A DNA stretch of 11,882 nucleotides, from assembly GCA_038248985.1 (NCBI GenBank), contig JBBRWV010000115.1, positions 1 through 11,882 of the forward strand. The letters run 5' to 3'. Positions 1-7,727 of the stretch are shown piece after piece. How positions within the stretch are numbered: the stretch's first letter is position 1; each line of letters begins with the position of its first letter. This stretch comes from JBBRWV01 sp038248985. GTDB taxonomy: Bacteria > Planctomycetota > Phycisphaerae > WQYP01. The position numbers were made by a program, and so were the translations under genes. The notes under the pieces were generated by a model, which did not search any database, was not told where the DNA came from, and saw nothing but the letters and a program-made list of their open reading frames with translations.

Positions 1-76
1 AGGGGGGGGTAGAGGGGGGGTATAGGGGGGGGGAGGTGGGGGTGGACAGGGGGGTAGAGGGGGGGATATTGGGGGG
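1..76. repeat. G-run array downstream of the operon
   Basis: Nearly every base is G, in runs of 5-9 separated by short A/T-containing spacers (runs at 2-9, 14-20, 25-33, 38-42, 49-54, 59-65 and 71-76). A 17-bp direct repeat, GGGGGGTAGAGGGGGGG, occurs at 4-20 and 49-65. The array begins 8 nt beyond the stop codon of the permease gene, so it lies at the 3' end of the minus-strand operon, where the transcript would be C-rich and the template strand G-rich. G-quadruplex formation on the + strand is expected from the run pattern. A role in transcript ending is inference. No gene is visible here. Confidence 0.7.
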
Positions 77-84
77 AAGAGTCA

Positions 85-2172
85 TCAGCCAAGCTCCTGC
101 TTGCGGATTGAGAGGTAGCCTGCGGCGATGAAGGGCAAGGCGAACAATATCACTAATGCGAAGTTTAATCCGACGGTGGTCCAGGGGGTATTGCGGAGTT
201 CGACGATGTAGGCCATGGAGTCAAAGCGGGTGAAGTTGGGCATGATCCAGACGAGGACTTCGAGGAGGGCATAGAAGAATTTGAGAGTGCTGTCGATGAG
301 GTGGAAGCCGGAGCCGGAATCGGCGGAGGGAGTGAAGCCGAGGGAGCCGAGTCCGCCGGCGCCCTGGAGATCTTTGATGAACTCGGCGCAGTTGCCGAGG
401 ATGACGCAGACGGAGGAGGTGAGGACGGCGACGGGCCATCCGAGGCGGAGGGAGGTGGTGACGCAGATGATGATGAGGAGGATGGCTTCGCAGAGGAGGA
501 TGAGTTCGGATTTGAAGAGGTTGACGAAGAAGGGTGAGGGGGGGAGTTCGATGCGGACGGAGTTGGTGTCGAGGGCGATCCAGTGTTTGGGGGTGGCGCA
601 CTGGATCATGATGATGAGATCACTGCCGGCGAGCTTGGCGGGATCGGGGAGGAGGGAGCCGGGGAGGAGGACATCGGTGACGCGTTTTTCGATGACGCGG
701 ATGTTGTCGATGACGGTGTGGCTGGGGGCGTCGGGGGCGGCCTGGTTGTAGGCGGTGACGCGGGCGATGGTGTCGCGTTCGTTGTTGCCGGCTTTATCGA
801 CGTCGAGGCTCATGGCGAGGGCGAACTGATTTTTGGAGTTAAGGGAGATGCCTTTGAGGGAATCGGCGGTGAAGCGATAGATGGCCATTTCAGGGGCACC
901 GCCATTGGCTTGGGGGCCGTTGATTTGTTGTTTATCGCGGCGTTCAAAGCCCAGGACGCGGGGGAATTTTTCGGGTGCGTAGACATACTGGGAGCGGTCT
1001 GGGGGGAGGCCGACGGCGATGATATTGGAGGGTTCATTGAGGGGGTCGATACTTTCCATGACGTGGAGGTAGACGCCGGGGGTGGGGCAGAGGACGGCGA
1101 TTTCGAGAGGTCCGAGGTCGCCTTTTTCGGAGCCGAAGAGTTCTTCGGGTCGTTCGGGTTCCCACTGGGCGATGCCGCGGTTATCGAGGTTGAGGGTGAT
1201 GCTTTGTTCGCGTTGGGGAAGGTGAAGGAGTTTGGCGATGACGGTGATCTGGGGTTGCTGCTGGGGTTGGCCGAGGATGCCGAAATTGAAGAAGAAGAAG
1301 GGGCGTTGTCCGACGGGAGCGGTGAAGAAGGCGGAGGGGGCCAAGACACCACCGGGAAAGCGGTAGATGATTTTCTGGGAGCTACCGCCCTTGATGTAGC
1401 GGGCGGGGGGATCTTTCTGGAAGTCGATAAAGCCGGCGACGGAGAAGCCGGTGCGGCGGGGGACGGTGATGTAGTTGTAGGCGTAGAGTGAGCCTTCGGC
1501 GGCGAGGCGTTTGAGTCCTTCGGAGGGAGGGGAGAGGACGATGTCCTGGACGGCCTGGGGTGATTCGCCTTGGACGACGGCTTGCTCGCGACGTTCGACG
1601 GAGCGTTTGTAGTCGGAATCGGAGAGGAGGTACTGGGCGCGTGCGTCGTCGCGGAGTTTGCGGTCGGCGAGGAGGAGGACGGACCATGTGAGGAGGCCCA
1701 TGATGACGAGGAGGAAGAAGGCGACGGTGCTGAAGCCGACGATTTTTCCGAGGAACATTTCGAGTCGGGAGATGGGTTTGCTGGCGGTGGAGATGACGAT
1801 TTTACGTTCACGGTCGCGGGGAAAGGAGAGGCAGGCCATGATGCCGAGCATGACGAGGAGGAGGACTTCCTGTCCGAGGAGGAGGACTTTGATGTAGAGG
1901 GGGATGCGTTCAGAGGCATCGAAGGGTCGAACGACGTTGAGGAGGATGAGGGAGATGATGAGCCAGATGAGGGGGAGGAGCCAGACGCGTGCGGCGCGGG
2001 CTTCGAGGATGGTGATGCGGGCGACGGCCCAGATGCGTGCGAGGCCGGTGCCCATATTTTTGCCGGGTGAACGGAAGAGGAGCCCGAGGTCCTTATAGGC
2101 GAGGAGGAGGAAGGCGATCAAGAGGATGCCGATGAAGGTATAGGCGGCGATATTGGAAAAGTTCCAGGTCAT
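85..2172 (-). CDS. ABC-2 type transporter permease with large extracytoplasmic domain
   Basis: 695-residue integral membrane protein, the probable membrane half of an ABC transporter whose ATPase is encoded immediately upstream. Hydrophobic segments lie near residues 8-25, 65-82, 96-115 and 146-168, then again near 548-570, 576-594, 630-645 and 664-686. Between the two groups of four is a soluble region of roughly 375 residues (about 170-545), presumably outside the cytoplasmic membrane. The stretch around residues 118-145 (Arg/Asp-rich, then Ser-Lys-Pro-Ile-Ser-Arg and Gly-Lys) resembles the cytoplasmic coupling segment of ABC-2 permeases. The ATG start lies 3 nt after the ATPase stop, so the two are probably translationally coupled. 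The central domain is not recognisable by eye and contains a small Gln/Pro patch at 302-308. The substrate is unknown, and export is more likely than import because no binding-protein gene is present. The stop is TGA. Confidence 0.85.
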   Translation of the reverse strand: MTWNFSNIAAYTFIGILLIAFLLLAYKDLGLLFRSPGKNMGTGLARIWAVARITILEARAARVWLLPLIWLIISLILLNVVRPFDASERIPLYIKVLLLGQEVLLLVMLGIMACLSFPRDRERKIVISTASKPISRLEMFLGKIVGFSTVAFFLLVIMGLLTWSVLLLADRKLRDDARAQYLLSDSDYKRSVERREQAVVQGESPQAVQDIVLSPPSEGLKRLAAEGSLYAYNYITVPRRTGFSVAGFIDFQKDPPARYIKGGSSQKIIYRFPGGVLAPSAFFTAPVGQRPFFFFNFGILGQPQQQPQITVIAKLLHLPQREQSITLNLDNRGIAQWEPERPEELFGSEKGDLGPLEIAVLCPTPGVYLHVMESIDPLNEPSNIIAVGLPPDRSQYVYAPEKFPRVLGFERRDKQQINGPQANGGAPEMAIYRFTADSLKGISLNSKNQFALAMSLDVDKAGNNERDTIARVTAYNQAAPDAPSHTVIDNIRVIEKRVTDVLLPGSLLPDPAKLAGSDLIIMIQCATPKHWIALDTNSVRIELPPSPFFVNLFKSELILLCEAILLIIICVTTSLRLGWPVAVLTSSVCVILGNCAEFIKDLQGAGGLGSLGFTPSADSGSGFHLIDSTLKFFYALLEVLVWIMPNFTRFDSMAYIVELRNTPWTTVGLNFALVILFALPFIAAGYLSIRKQELG

Positions 2173-2175
2173 GGT

Positions 2176-3060
2176 TTACTTGCTGACCCCCATTTTTTCG
2201 GCGGCGCGTTTTTCGAGGACGAGTTTTTTGAAGAGGTCTTCGAGGCGGCTGCGTTGTGTGCCGGTATTGATTTCGGTGATGCCGTTTTTCTGGAGGAGCG
2301 CGACGAGTTGGTTTTGGACGTCGGGGGAGACGTGGCGGGCTTCGATTTTGAAGACATCCTGAACCTGGAGGAGGGAGTCGATGGTGCCTTCGACTTCGAG
2401 TTTTCCGCGGTAGAGGATGCAGACGCGGTCGCAGACGTCTTCGACGTCGGAGAGGTTGTGGGAGGAGAGGAGGACGGTTTTGCCGGCGCGTTTGAGTTCC
2501 TTGATGAGGTTTTTCATTTCGAGGGTGCCGAGGGGGTCGAGTCCGGAGGTGGGTTCATCGAGGATGACGAGGTCGGGATCATTGAGGAGGGCTTGGGCGA
2601 GTCCGACGCGGCGGGCCTGTCCTTTGGAGTAGGTGCCGAGGCGGCGGGAGCGGACGGCGGGATCGAGGCCGACGAAGTCGAGGTAGAAGTCGATGGCGCG
2701 TTTTCGTTGGGTGGAGTTCATGTTGAAGAGTCGGGCGTAGAAGTCGAGGGTTTGGCGGGCGTTGAGGAAGCGGTAGAGGTAGGTTTCTTCGGGGAGGTAG
2801 CCGATGGAGCGGCGGGTGATTTGGTCGCCGGAGGGCTGGCCGAGGACTTCGGCGTCGCCGGAGGTGGGATTGATGAGACCGAGGAGGAGTTTGATGGTGG
2901 TGGTTTTGCCGGAGCCGTTGGGACCGAGGAGGCCGAAGATTTCGCCGCGTTGGACGGTGAGATCGAGGTTTTGGAGGGCGGCGACTTTTTGGTTTTGCCA
3001 GAATCCGGGATAGATTTTGGTGAGGTTTCGGGTTTGGATGGCGGGTATAGCGGTGGCCAT
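2176..3060 (-). CDS. ABC transporter ATP-binding protein (NatA/CcmA type)
   Basis: 294-residue nucleotide-binding subunit that should power the permease encoded next. All core motifs are intact: Walker A GPNGSGKT at 46-53, a Q-loop region near 90 where Glu takes the Gln place (YLPEE), a signature in the variant form YSKGQ at 144-148, Walker B LVILDEP at 164-170, the D-loop SGLD at 172-175 and the switch His201. The YSKGQ signature and a C-terminal extension of about 75 residues after the H-loop are typical of ABC-2 exporter ATPases (NatA, CcmA, gliding and drug-export types). The chosen ATG at 3060 has a GGAG five bases upstream, and the protein begins there with a standard ABC N-terminus. 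A longer reading from 3144 adds 28 Pro/Ser-rich residues translated from a G-run spacer and is rejected. The stop codon is separated from the permease ATG by 3 nt. Confidence 0.95.
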   Translation of the reverse strand: MATAIPAIQTRNLTKIYPGFWQNQKVAALQNLDLTVQRGEIFGLLGPNGSGKTTTIKLLLGLINPTSGDAEVLGQPSGDQITRRSIGYLPEETYLYRFLNARQTLDFYARLFNMNSTQRKRAIDFYLDFVGLDPAVRSRRLGTYSKGQARRVGLAQALLNDPDLVILDEPTSGLDPLGTLEMKNLIKELKRAGKTVLLSSHNLSDVEDVCDRVCILYRGKLEVEGTIDSLLQVQDVFKIEARHVSPDVQNQLVALLQKNGITEINTGTQRSRLEDLFKKLVLEKRAAEKMGVSK

Positions 3061-3065
3061 TTTTG

Positions 3066-3069
3066 CTCC
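3066..3069 (-). promoter_or_regulatory. Ribosome binding site setting the ABC ATPase start
   Basis: GGAG on the minus strand, five bases before the ATG at 3060. It supports this start over the in-frame ATG 84 nt further upstream, which lies in low-complexity G-rich spacer DNA. Confidence 0.6.
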
Positions 3070-3107
3070 AGTGGTGGAGGGACGGGTAACGGCGTAGAGG
3101 GGGTATC

Positions 3108-3139
3108 GGGGTGAGGGGCAGGGTGAGGGGGACGGGGGA
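3108..3139. repeat. G-quadruplex-type run cluster in the hflK/ABC spacer
   Basis: The 140-nt gap between the HflK-like gene and the ABC ATPase gene is the longest within the operon. It contains five consecutive G-runs of 3-5 bases with loops of only two or three bases, a textbook G-quadruplex pattern on the + strand, which is the template strand here. It includes the GGGGTGAGGGG motif that recurs in other spacers of the window. More G-runs follow to about 3172. No hairpin followed by a T-run (terminator) or gene is visible in the gap. Confidence 0.6.
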
Positions 3140-3200
3140 GTCACGGGGTTGATGGAGTATGGGGGGAGAGGGGTGGTGGTGTCTAGTGGTTGCGGAGGGG

Positions 3201-4376
3201 TTATCGGGGCGTATTGATTTGGTTGGGGTCGAAGGTGGGTGGGTCGATGTTGATGACGGTTTTTTGGCCGGGGGCGACCCAGAAGATGCGTTTGGCTTTG
3301 GAGAGGACTTCTTGGGCGGTGTCGGCGTAGAGTCGTTGGCGGATGATGTCGGGGGCGTTTTGGTATTGGGCGAGGATTTGGGAGAAGCGTTGGGCTTCGC
3401 CGCGGGCGGCTTCGACGATCTGGTTTTTGTAGATTTCGGCATTGCGGAGACTGACGTCGCGTTCTGCGGCGGCGCGGGTTTTGATGGTGTCGCCGTAGCT
3501 GATGGCGGTGTTGATGGTGACTTGTTTTTCAGCGCGGGAATCGGCGACGGCTTTGAATTCGGCTTCGACGATGGCGGGGGGTCTTTTGACGACGATTTCG
3601 ACTTGCTGGATGTTGATGCCGAGTTCGACCTGGGACTTGGTGAGAGGGTCGAGGGGGAGGGGGTTGGAGGGGTGGCCGAGTTTCATGGCCTTTTTGATTT
3701 CATCGGTGAGGATGAGGGGGAGGCGTTCGCTGCCGGCGAAGAGGATGTTATCGACCCTGGTGCGGGCGACGGTTTGGATGAGGACATGGGAGGCGATCAT
3801 CTGGAAGATTTCATCGCGGTTGTCGGTTTGTCCGTCGATGCCCTGGTGAGCGACGGTGGTGAGCCAGGTTTGGGGGTTGGTGATCTGGTACTTGATGGCG
3901 AGTTCGATATGGACGATGTTTTTGTCGGCGGTGATGACGTAGGGTTCGAAGATGGCGGCGAGGAGTTCGCGTCGGACGCCTTCGCCGATGAGTTTTTGTT
4001 TGTAGTCCTGGTAGCTGTCGGGGGAGGCGTTGAAGTAGTTGAGTTTGAGGATGCGGGTTTCCTGAACGGGGACGCGATAGACTTTGTCGATGGGCCAGGG
4101 GAGGGCGTAGTGGCTGCCGGGTTCGATGATGGTGGCTTTGCCATCATTGCCGACGAATTGTCCGAGGCGTTCGACGATGGCGAGTTCATTGGCGTTGACG
4201 CGGTAGAAGCCGGAGAGGATCCAGATGAGGAGGACGGCGGCGAGGAAGAGGAGGAGGATGTGGTGAGCCTGGCCGAAGCGTCCGCCGATGGCGGGGGTGG
4301 AATCCTGGTCGTCGGCGGGGAGGCTGGGGGTGAAGGTAGTTGGGTCATTGGGAGAAGATGGTGGAAGCATGGACAT
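3201..4376 (-). CDS. hflK: HflK-like SPFH/band-7 membrane protein
   Basis: 391-residue member of the SPFH (stomatin/prohibitin/flotillin/HflKC) superfamily, close to the length of E. coli HflK. It has a Pro/Ser-rich cytoplasmic leader (1-35), one transmembrane helix (about 38-57) and then the band-7 domain, starting with ANELAIVERLG at 62-72 and including the conserved LPWPID at 92-97. A charged Ala/Glu/Arg-rich helical segment follows at about 268-345. The C-terminal part (GEAQRFSQILAQYQNAPD and following) closely matches the HflK C-terminal helix pattern. In E. coli, HflK and HflC form a large periplasmic cage around the FtsH protease and modulate it. Here hflC lies immediately upstream but ftsH is absent from the window. 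The protein begins Met-Ser-Met: the first ATG (4376) has a GGAA eight bases upstream and is preferred, and the ATG at 4370 is possible. The stop is TAA. Identity as HflK is confident; FtsH partnership is only assumed. Confidence 0.92.
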   Translation of the reverse strand: MSMLPPSSPNDPTTFTPSLPADDQDSTPAIGGRFGQAHHILLLFLAAVLLIWILSGFYRVNANELAIVERLGQFVGNDGKATIIEPGSHYALPWPIDKVYRVPVQETRILKLNYFNASPDSYQDYKQKLIGEGVRRELLAAIFEPYVITADKNIVHIELAIKYQITNPQTWLTTVAHQGIDGQTDNRDEIFQMIASHVLIQTVARTRVDNILFAGSERLPLILTDEIKKAMKLGHPSNPLPLDPLTKSQVELGINIQQVEIVVKRPPAIVEAEFKAVADSRAEKQVTINTAISYGDTIKTRAAAERDVSLRNAEIYKNQIVEAARGEAQRFSQILAQYQNAPDIIRQRLYADTAQEVLSKAKRIFWVAPGQKTVINIDPPTFDPNQINTPR

Positions 4377-4444
4377 GTGGGTGGTTCCGTGAAAGTGGGG
4401 AGATAAGGAAGTTGTGAGAGGACGGAGGAGCGGAAGACGGACGA

Positions 4445-5422
4445 TCAGTTTTTAGGGACCGCCGGCAGGGTGGCGGGCTGCTGAGGAGAGGGGAGGTTTT
4501 GGGGATTGTTGAGGAGGTTGTTGAGGAGGGTGCTGTTGGTGGGGAGGACGAGGACGGTGTTGGCGGTGAAGCTGTTGCGATAGAGTTCGAGGCTTTTCCA
4601 GTAGGCGTAGAAGTTGCGGATTTCGTCATTGGTTTGAACGGAGGCGAGGATGCGGAGGGCTTCGCGGTCGCCTTCGCCGCGGAGTTTTTCGGATTTTTCA
4701 ACGGCTTCGTTACGGATGCTGGCGGCGTCGGCTTCGGCTTGTCCCTTGATTTTGGCGGCTTCGGATTCGCCCTGGGTGATGAAGTCGCGGGCCTGGATTT
4801 TGCGTTCGGAGGCCATGCGGTAGTAGATGGCTTCGGCGTTGGAGGCGGGGAAGGCCATGCGGGAGAAGCCGATTTGCGCGACCTGGATGCCTTGTCCAGC
4901 GAGGCCGGTGGCGGGGGAGGTGGCGGTTGCGGGAGAGCCGGAGACGGTTTTGGCGATGGCGGCTTCGATGGCGCCGGTTTGGACTTTGGAGGTATCGGTA
5001 TTGAAGAATTGGTCAAGGGGGTGGTTGCCGAGGGTGGATTTGGTGAGTCCGCTGATTTGCTGGAGGAGGAGGTCCTGGGCTTTGGAGTCGGAGCCGCCGG
5101 TGGATTTGTAGAAGAGGATGGGGTCGGAGATGCGCCAGGCGGCGAAGGTGCGGACGGCGATGGTTTCCTTGGCGCCGCCGACGGTGATTTGATCGAGGCT
5201 GCTGGTCCAGAGGTGGAGTCGGGTATCAATGCGGATGACGGAATCGAAGGGGGATTTGAGGTACCAGTTGTAGGCGATGTTGACCTGTCCGGCCTCTTCG
5301 ATGACTTTGCCGAAGCGATCGAGGAGGATGCGTTCATAGGGTTTGCGGACGAAGGTGCAGAGGACGACGAAGAGGGTGAAGGCGACGATGAGGGTGAAGA
5401 GGGCGATGAGGAATTTACGCAT
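4445..5422 (-). CDS. hflC: HflC-like SPFH/band-7 membrane protein
   Basis: 325-residue SPFH protein. A short Lys/Arg start is followed by one transmembrane helix (about 4-23) with the bulk presumably outside the membrane, as in HflC. The band-7 domain follows. The C-terminal half carries the HflC hallmark helix: YRMASERKIQARDF at 201-214, then Glu/Ala/Lys-rich heptads to about 248 and GEGDREALRILA at 249-260. FYAYWKSLELYRNSF at 271-285 matches the conserved end of E. coli HflC. An Ala/Thr/Ser/Pro-rich insert at about 160-178 is unlike the classical protein and may be a loop. In E. coli, HflC pairs with HflK to enclose FtsH. The HflK-like gene follows after a 68-nt spacer, and a larger HflK paralogue precedes it after 54 nt. 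The ATG at 5422 has AAGG eight bases upstream and places the membrane helix directly at the N-terminus. The stop is TGA, showing that TGA terminates translation in this genome. Confidence 0.93.
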   Translation of the reverse strand: MRKFLIALFTLIVAFTLFVVLCTFVRKPYERILLDRFGKVIEEAGQVNIAYNWYLKSPFDSVIRIDTRLHLWTSSLDQITVGGAKETIAVRTFAAWRISDPILFYKSTGGSDSKAQDLLLQQISGLTKSTLGNHPLDQFFNTDTSKVQTGAIEAAIAKTVSGSPATATSPATGLAGQGIQVAQIGFSRMAFPASNAEAIYYRMASERKIQARDFITQGESEAAKIKGQAEADAASIRNEAVEKSEKLRGEGDREALRILASVQTNDEIRNFYAYWKSLELYRNSFTANTVLVLPTNSTLLNNLLNNPQNLPSPQQPATLPAVPKN

Positions 5423-5437
5423 GGGTAGAGCCTTTTT

Positions 5438-5480
5438 GAGGGGTGAGGGTGAGGGGTTCGGGATTAGAGTTAGGGGTTAG
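5438..5480. repeat. GGGGTGAGGG / GGGGTTAGG spacer repeat
   Basis: The 54-nt gap between the large SPFH gene and hflC consists mostly of short G-run repeats: GGGGTGAGGGTGAGGGG followed by ATTAGAGTTAGGGGTTAGG. The pattern continues over the stop codon of the upstream gene, whose TAA sits inside CCTAACCCC on the minus strand. The same GGGGTGAGGG core is seen at 3108-3118 and 9985-9995. Confidence 0.55.
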
Positions 5481-7660
5481 GAGCCGGGGCGTTGGGGTTT
5501 GTTGGAGTCGGTAGTTTGCCATATTTGGGGGGGATCAACGCCGGGGCCGACGAGGACTTTGTTGACGCGAGGAAGTATGTCTTTGAGAGTTTCGTAGAGG
5601 GCTTTTTGGCGGCGGAGCTGTTCGACATTGGGGGGAGAGATGGCGTCAATGACGCGACGGGTTTGTTCATCAGGGGAGAGGGCCTGGAAGGAAGGGAGCT
5701 TGAGGAAATCGGCGCGGATAGAATCTTCGAGGAGGGTGCGTGACTGGGAGCCGAAGATGGCGTTGAACTTGGCGGCTTCACCCTGCGCGCGGGAGATTTG
5801 ATCGAGCTTATAGCGGACGGCCTGGGATTCGGCATTGGAGGCGGCGCCGTGGGACTGGTTGAGGAGGCCGACCTGATCGCGGCGGGCCTCGTTGATACGG
5901 ATTTCGCGGATTTCCTGGCTGGAAATGACGAATTCGAAAGCATTGGCGGGGCCGCGGCGGACGCCATCGAGCTCTTTGGAATCGGGGACTTCATCGACAC
6001 CGACGGGGGGGTGAACATCTTTTATGATGAGGCTGACGATTTCGATGCCGCTGTTAATATGGTCGCCATTGGGGAGTTTGAATATGAGTTTATCTTCGAG
6101 TATTTGCTGGCAGTGGGCGGTGACTTCGGCGCGGTTGGTAGTGAGGATGTCATCGAGTTTATGGATGGCGAAGGCTTGGGTGACAGCATAGGAAGCGGAC
6201 TGCTGGATGAGGGCCTCGAAAATAGGGATAGATTTGGTGCTGCGCGAATCGCGTTCAAAGAATTCACTATGGGAGAGTGCGTTGTAGAATTGCGCGGGGT
6301 CTTTGACGCGCCACCAGATGGTGACGTAGGTTTCGAGGATTTGCGGGGCGACGGGGTCTCCGGTGACGTACTGGGTTTCGTCTTCTTCTTCGGAGACGGG
6401 TTTGGCACCGCTGTAGCGCCAGAAGCGGAAATCGATTTTCTTTTTCATGGCTTCGGAGAGGCCTGGGGGTTCGTGGAGCTCCGTACCGACGGAGGTGAAC
6501 TGGAGTTTTTCATGGGGGATGTAGACGAGTTGGTCGATGGGCCAGGGCATTTGGAAATGGAGGCCGGACTCGAGGAGGGTGAGTTGGGCGTCATCGGCAG
6601 GGCCATCGCGGAGGGCGTAGCCGAGGCGTTCGACGACGGCGACTTCGCCGGGGCCGACGACGCGGAGGCAACTGACGAGGATGGCGAGGAGGACGAGGGT
6701 GAGGAGTGCGCGGGGCATCATGCGACCGACGACGCCGGTGGGGCCGTTGCGGGAGAGGCCGAAGGATTGGGCGAAGAGGATTTTGAGTCCGGAGATCCAG
6801 ACGCTGGTGAGCATGGGGATGAGGGGGAGTGCGAGGAGGTCTACGACGTGTCCGTCGATTTCGTCGAGGGAGTGATAGGAGCGGAGTGAATTGGCGAGGA
6901 GTTCGAGTCCTTGGAGGAAGAGGAGGGCGGCGATGATGGAGGAGGCGATTTCGGAGGCGTAGGGGATTTTCAGATAGGCGAGGGTGATGGCGACGGCGAG
7001 GGCGGCGATGCCGGGGATGCCCATGATGAAGTTGCCACTGACGGCGTCGGCGAAGTTGAGGGTGCTGCGGCGGACGCGGGAGAGGTTGAGGAGGATGGCG
7101 TAAAGGAAGGCGGAACCGAGTCCGAGGAGGAGAGCGAGTTCATCGACGATGGTGGGGGCGGTAATGATGGCGGGGGAGTTGGTGGAAGGTGCGACAACGA
7201 GGGAGCCGGCGATGGGGAAGGGTTGATCGGGATTTTTTTGGGCCCAGAGGACGTTGTTGACGACGAGGTAGATGATGATGCCGGCGAGGACGAGGAGGGC
7301 GGCGCCGGTGAGGGCGACGAGGAGGCGTTGGAAGGAGATTTCGAGAGGGCGGGAGGTGGAGGAGGAGGTGGCGGTGGGGAGGGAGGAGTGTTCGGTGATG
7401 CTCATGCGGAAGGGGGAGGCGGGGTGGGTGGAGGGGGAGGCGAGGGTGCCGAGGGCGGGAGTGTCGCGGAGATCGTCTTGTTGTTTGGCGAGGGTGAGGC
7501 CCCACCAGGCGAGGGCGACGACGAGGGATTGGCCGAGGGTGGCGAAGGCGGCGGCCCAGAGGACTTCAAGGCGATAGTAGATAGCCCCGGCGAAGAGGAG
7601 GGCGGAGAGGAGGAGGAGGCCGAGGAGGGCGATGAGGGCTTGGTAGAGGGCTTTTTTCAT
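5477..7660 (-). CDS. HflK-like SPFH protein fused to an N-terminal multi-pass membrane domain
   Basis: 727-residue protein, nearly twice the size of HflK. The N-terminal half is strongly hydrophobic, with predicted helices near 5-28, 33-56, 112-136, 172-192, 209-229, 236-257, 272-297 and 315-333. A Ser/Thr/Pro-rich linker lies at about 65-108. The last helix runs straight into a band-7 domain: VVGPGEVAVVERLG at 334-347, then MPWPID at 371-376, the same motif as in the neighbouring HflK. The segment 575-640 is charged and helical, with RAQGEAAKFNAIF at 624-636 resembling the HflK C-terminal helix. It is thus an HflK paralogue with an added membrane domain of unknown function. It lies between the metal ATPase gene (67-nt gap) and hflC (54-nt gap). 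The ATG at 7660 is followed by Lys-Lys and a membrane helix; only a weak GAG lies seven bases upstream. It may be a third component of an HflKC-like assembly, which is inference. Confidence 0.88.
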   Translation of the reverse strand: MKKALYQALIALLGLLLLSALLFAGAIYYRLEVLWAAAFATLGQSLVVALAWWGLTLAKQQDDLRDTPALGTLASPSTHPASPFRMSITEHSSLPTATSSSTSRPLEISFQRLLVALTGAALLVLAGIIIYLVVNNVLWAQKNPDQPFPIAGSLVVAPSTNSPAIITAPTIVDELALLLGLGSAFLYAILLNLSRVRRSTLNFADAVSGNFIMGIPGIAALAVAITLAYLKIPYASEIASSIIAALLFLQGLELLANSLRSYHSLDEIDGHVVDLLALPLIPMLTSVWISGLKILFAQSFGLSRNGPTGVVGRMMPRALLTLVLLAILVSCLRVVGPGEVAVVERLGYALRDGPADDAQLTLLESGLHFQMPWPIDQLVYIPHEKLQFTSVGTELHEPPGLSEAMKKKIDFRFWRYSGAKPVSEEEDETQYVTGDPVAPQILETYVTIWWRVKDPAQFYNALSHSEFFERDSRSTKSIPIFEALIQQSASYAVTQAFAIHKLDDILTTNRAEVTAHCQQILEDKLIFKLPNGDHINSGIEIVSLIIKDVHPPVGVDEVPDSKELDGVRRGPANAFEFVISSQEIREIRINEARRDQVGLLNQSHGAASNAESQAVRYKLDQISRAQGEAAKFNAIFGSQSRTLLEDSIRADFLKLPSFQALSPDEQTRRVIDAISPPNVEQLRRQKALYETLKDILPRVNKVLVGPGVDPPQIWQTTDSNKPQRPGS

Positions 7661-7727
7661 TCGGGTACTCGTCAGGTGTGGGGTGTATGGTGAGGGTTAA
7701 GTGGGGGTTTTGGGTGATGGCAGTATT

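Noticed and set aside
583..1491. Open frame antisense to the permease, Gly/Glu/Asp-rich
   Set aside because: It has no ribosome site or family resemblance. Similar acidic antisense frames appear opposite every gene of the operon, so it is a composition effect.
3061..3144. N-terminal extension of the ABC ATPase by 28 residues
   Set aside because: The added residues are Pro/Ser-rich translation of a G-run spacer, while the ATG at 3060 has a good ribosome site and the family-typical N-terminus.
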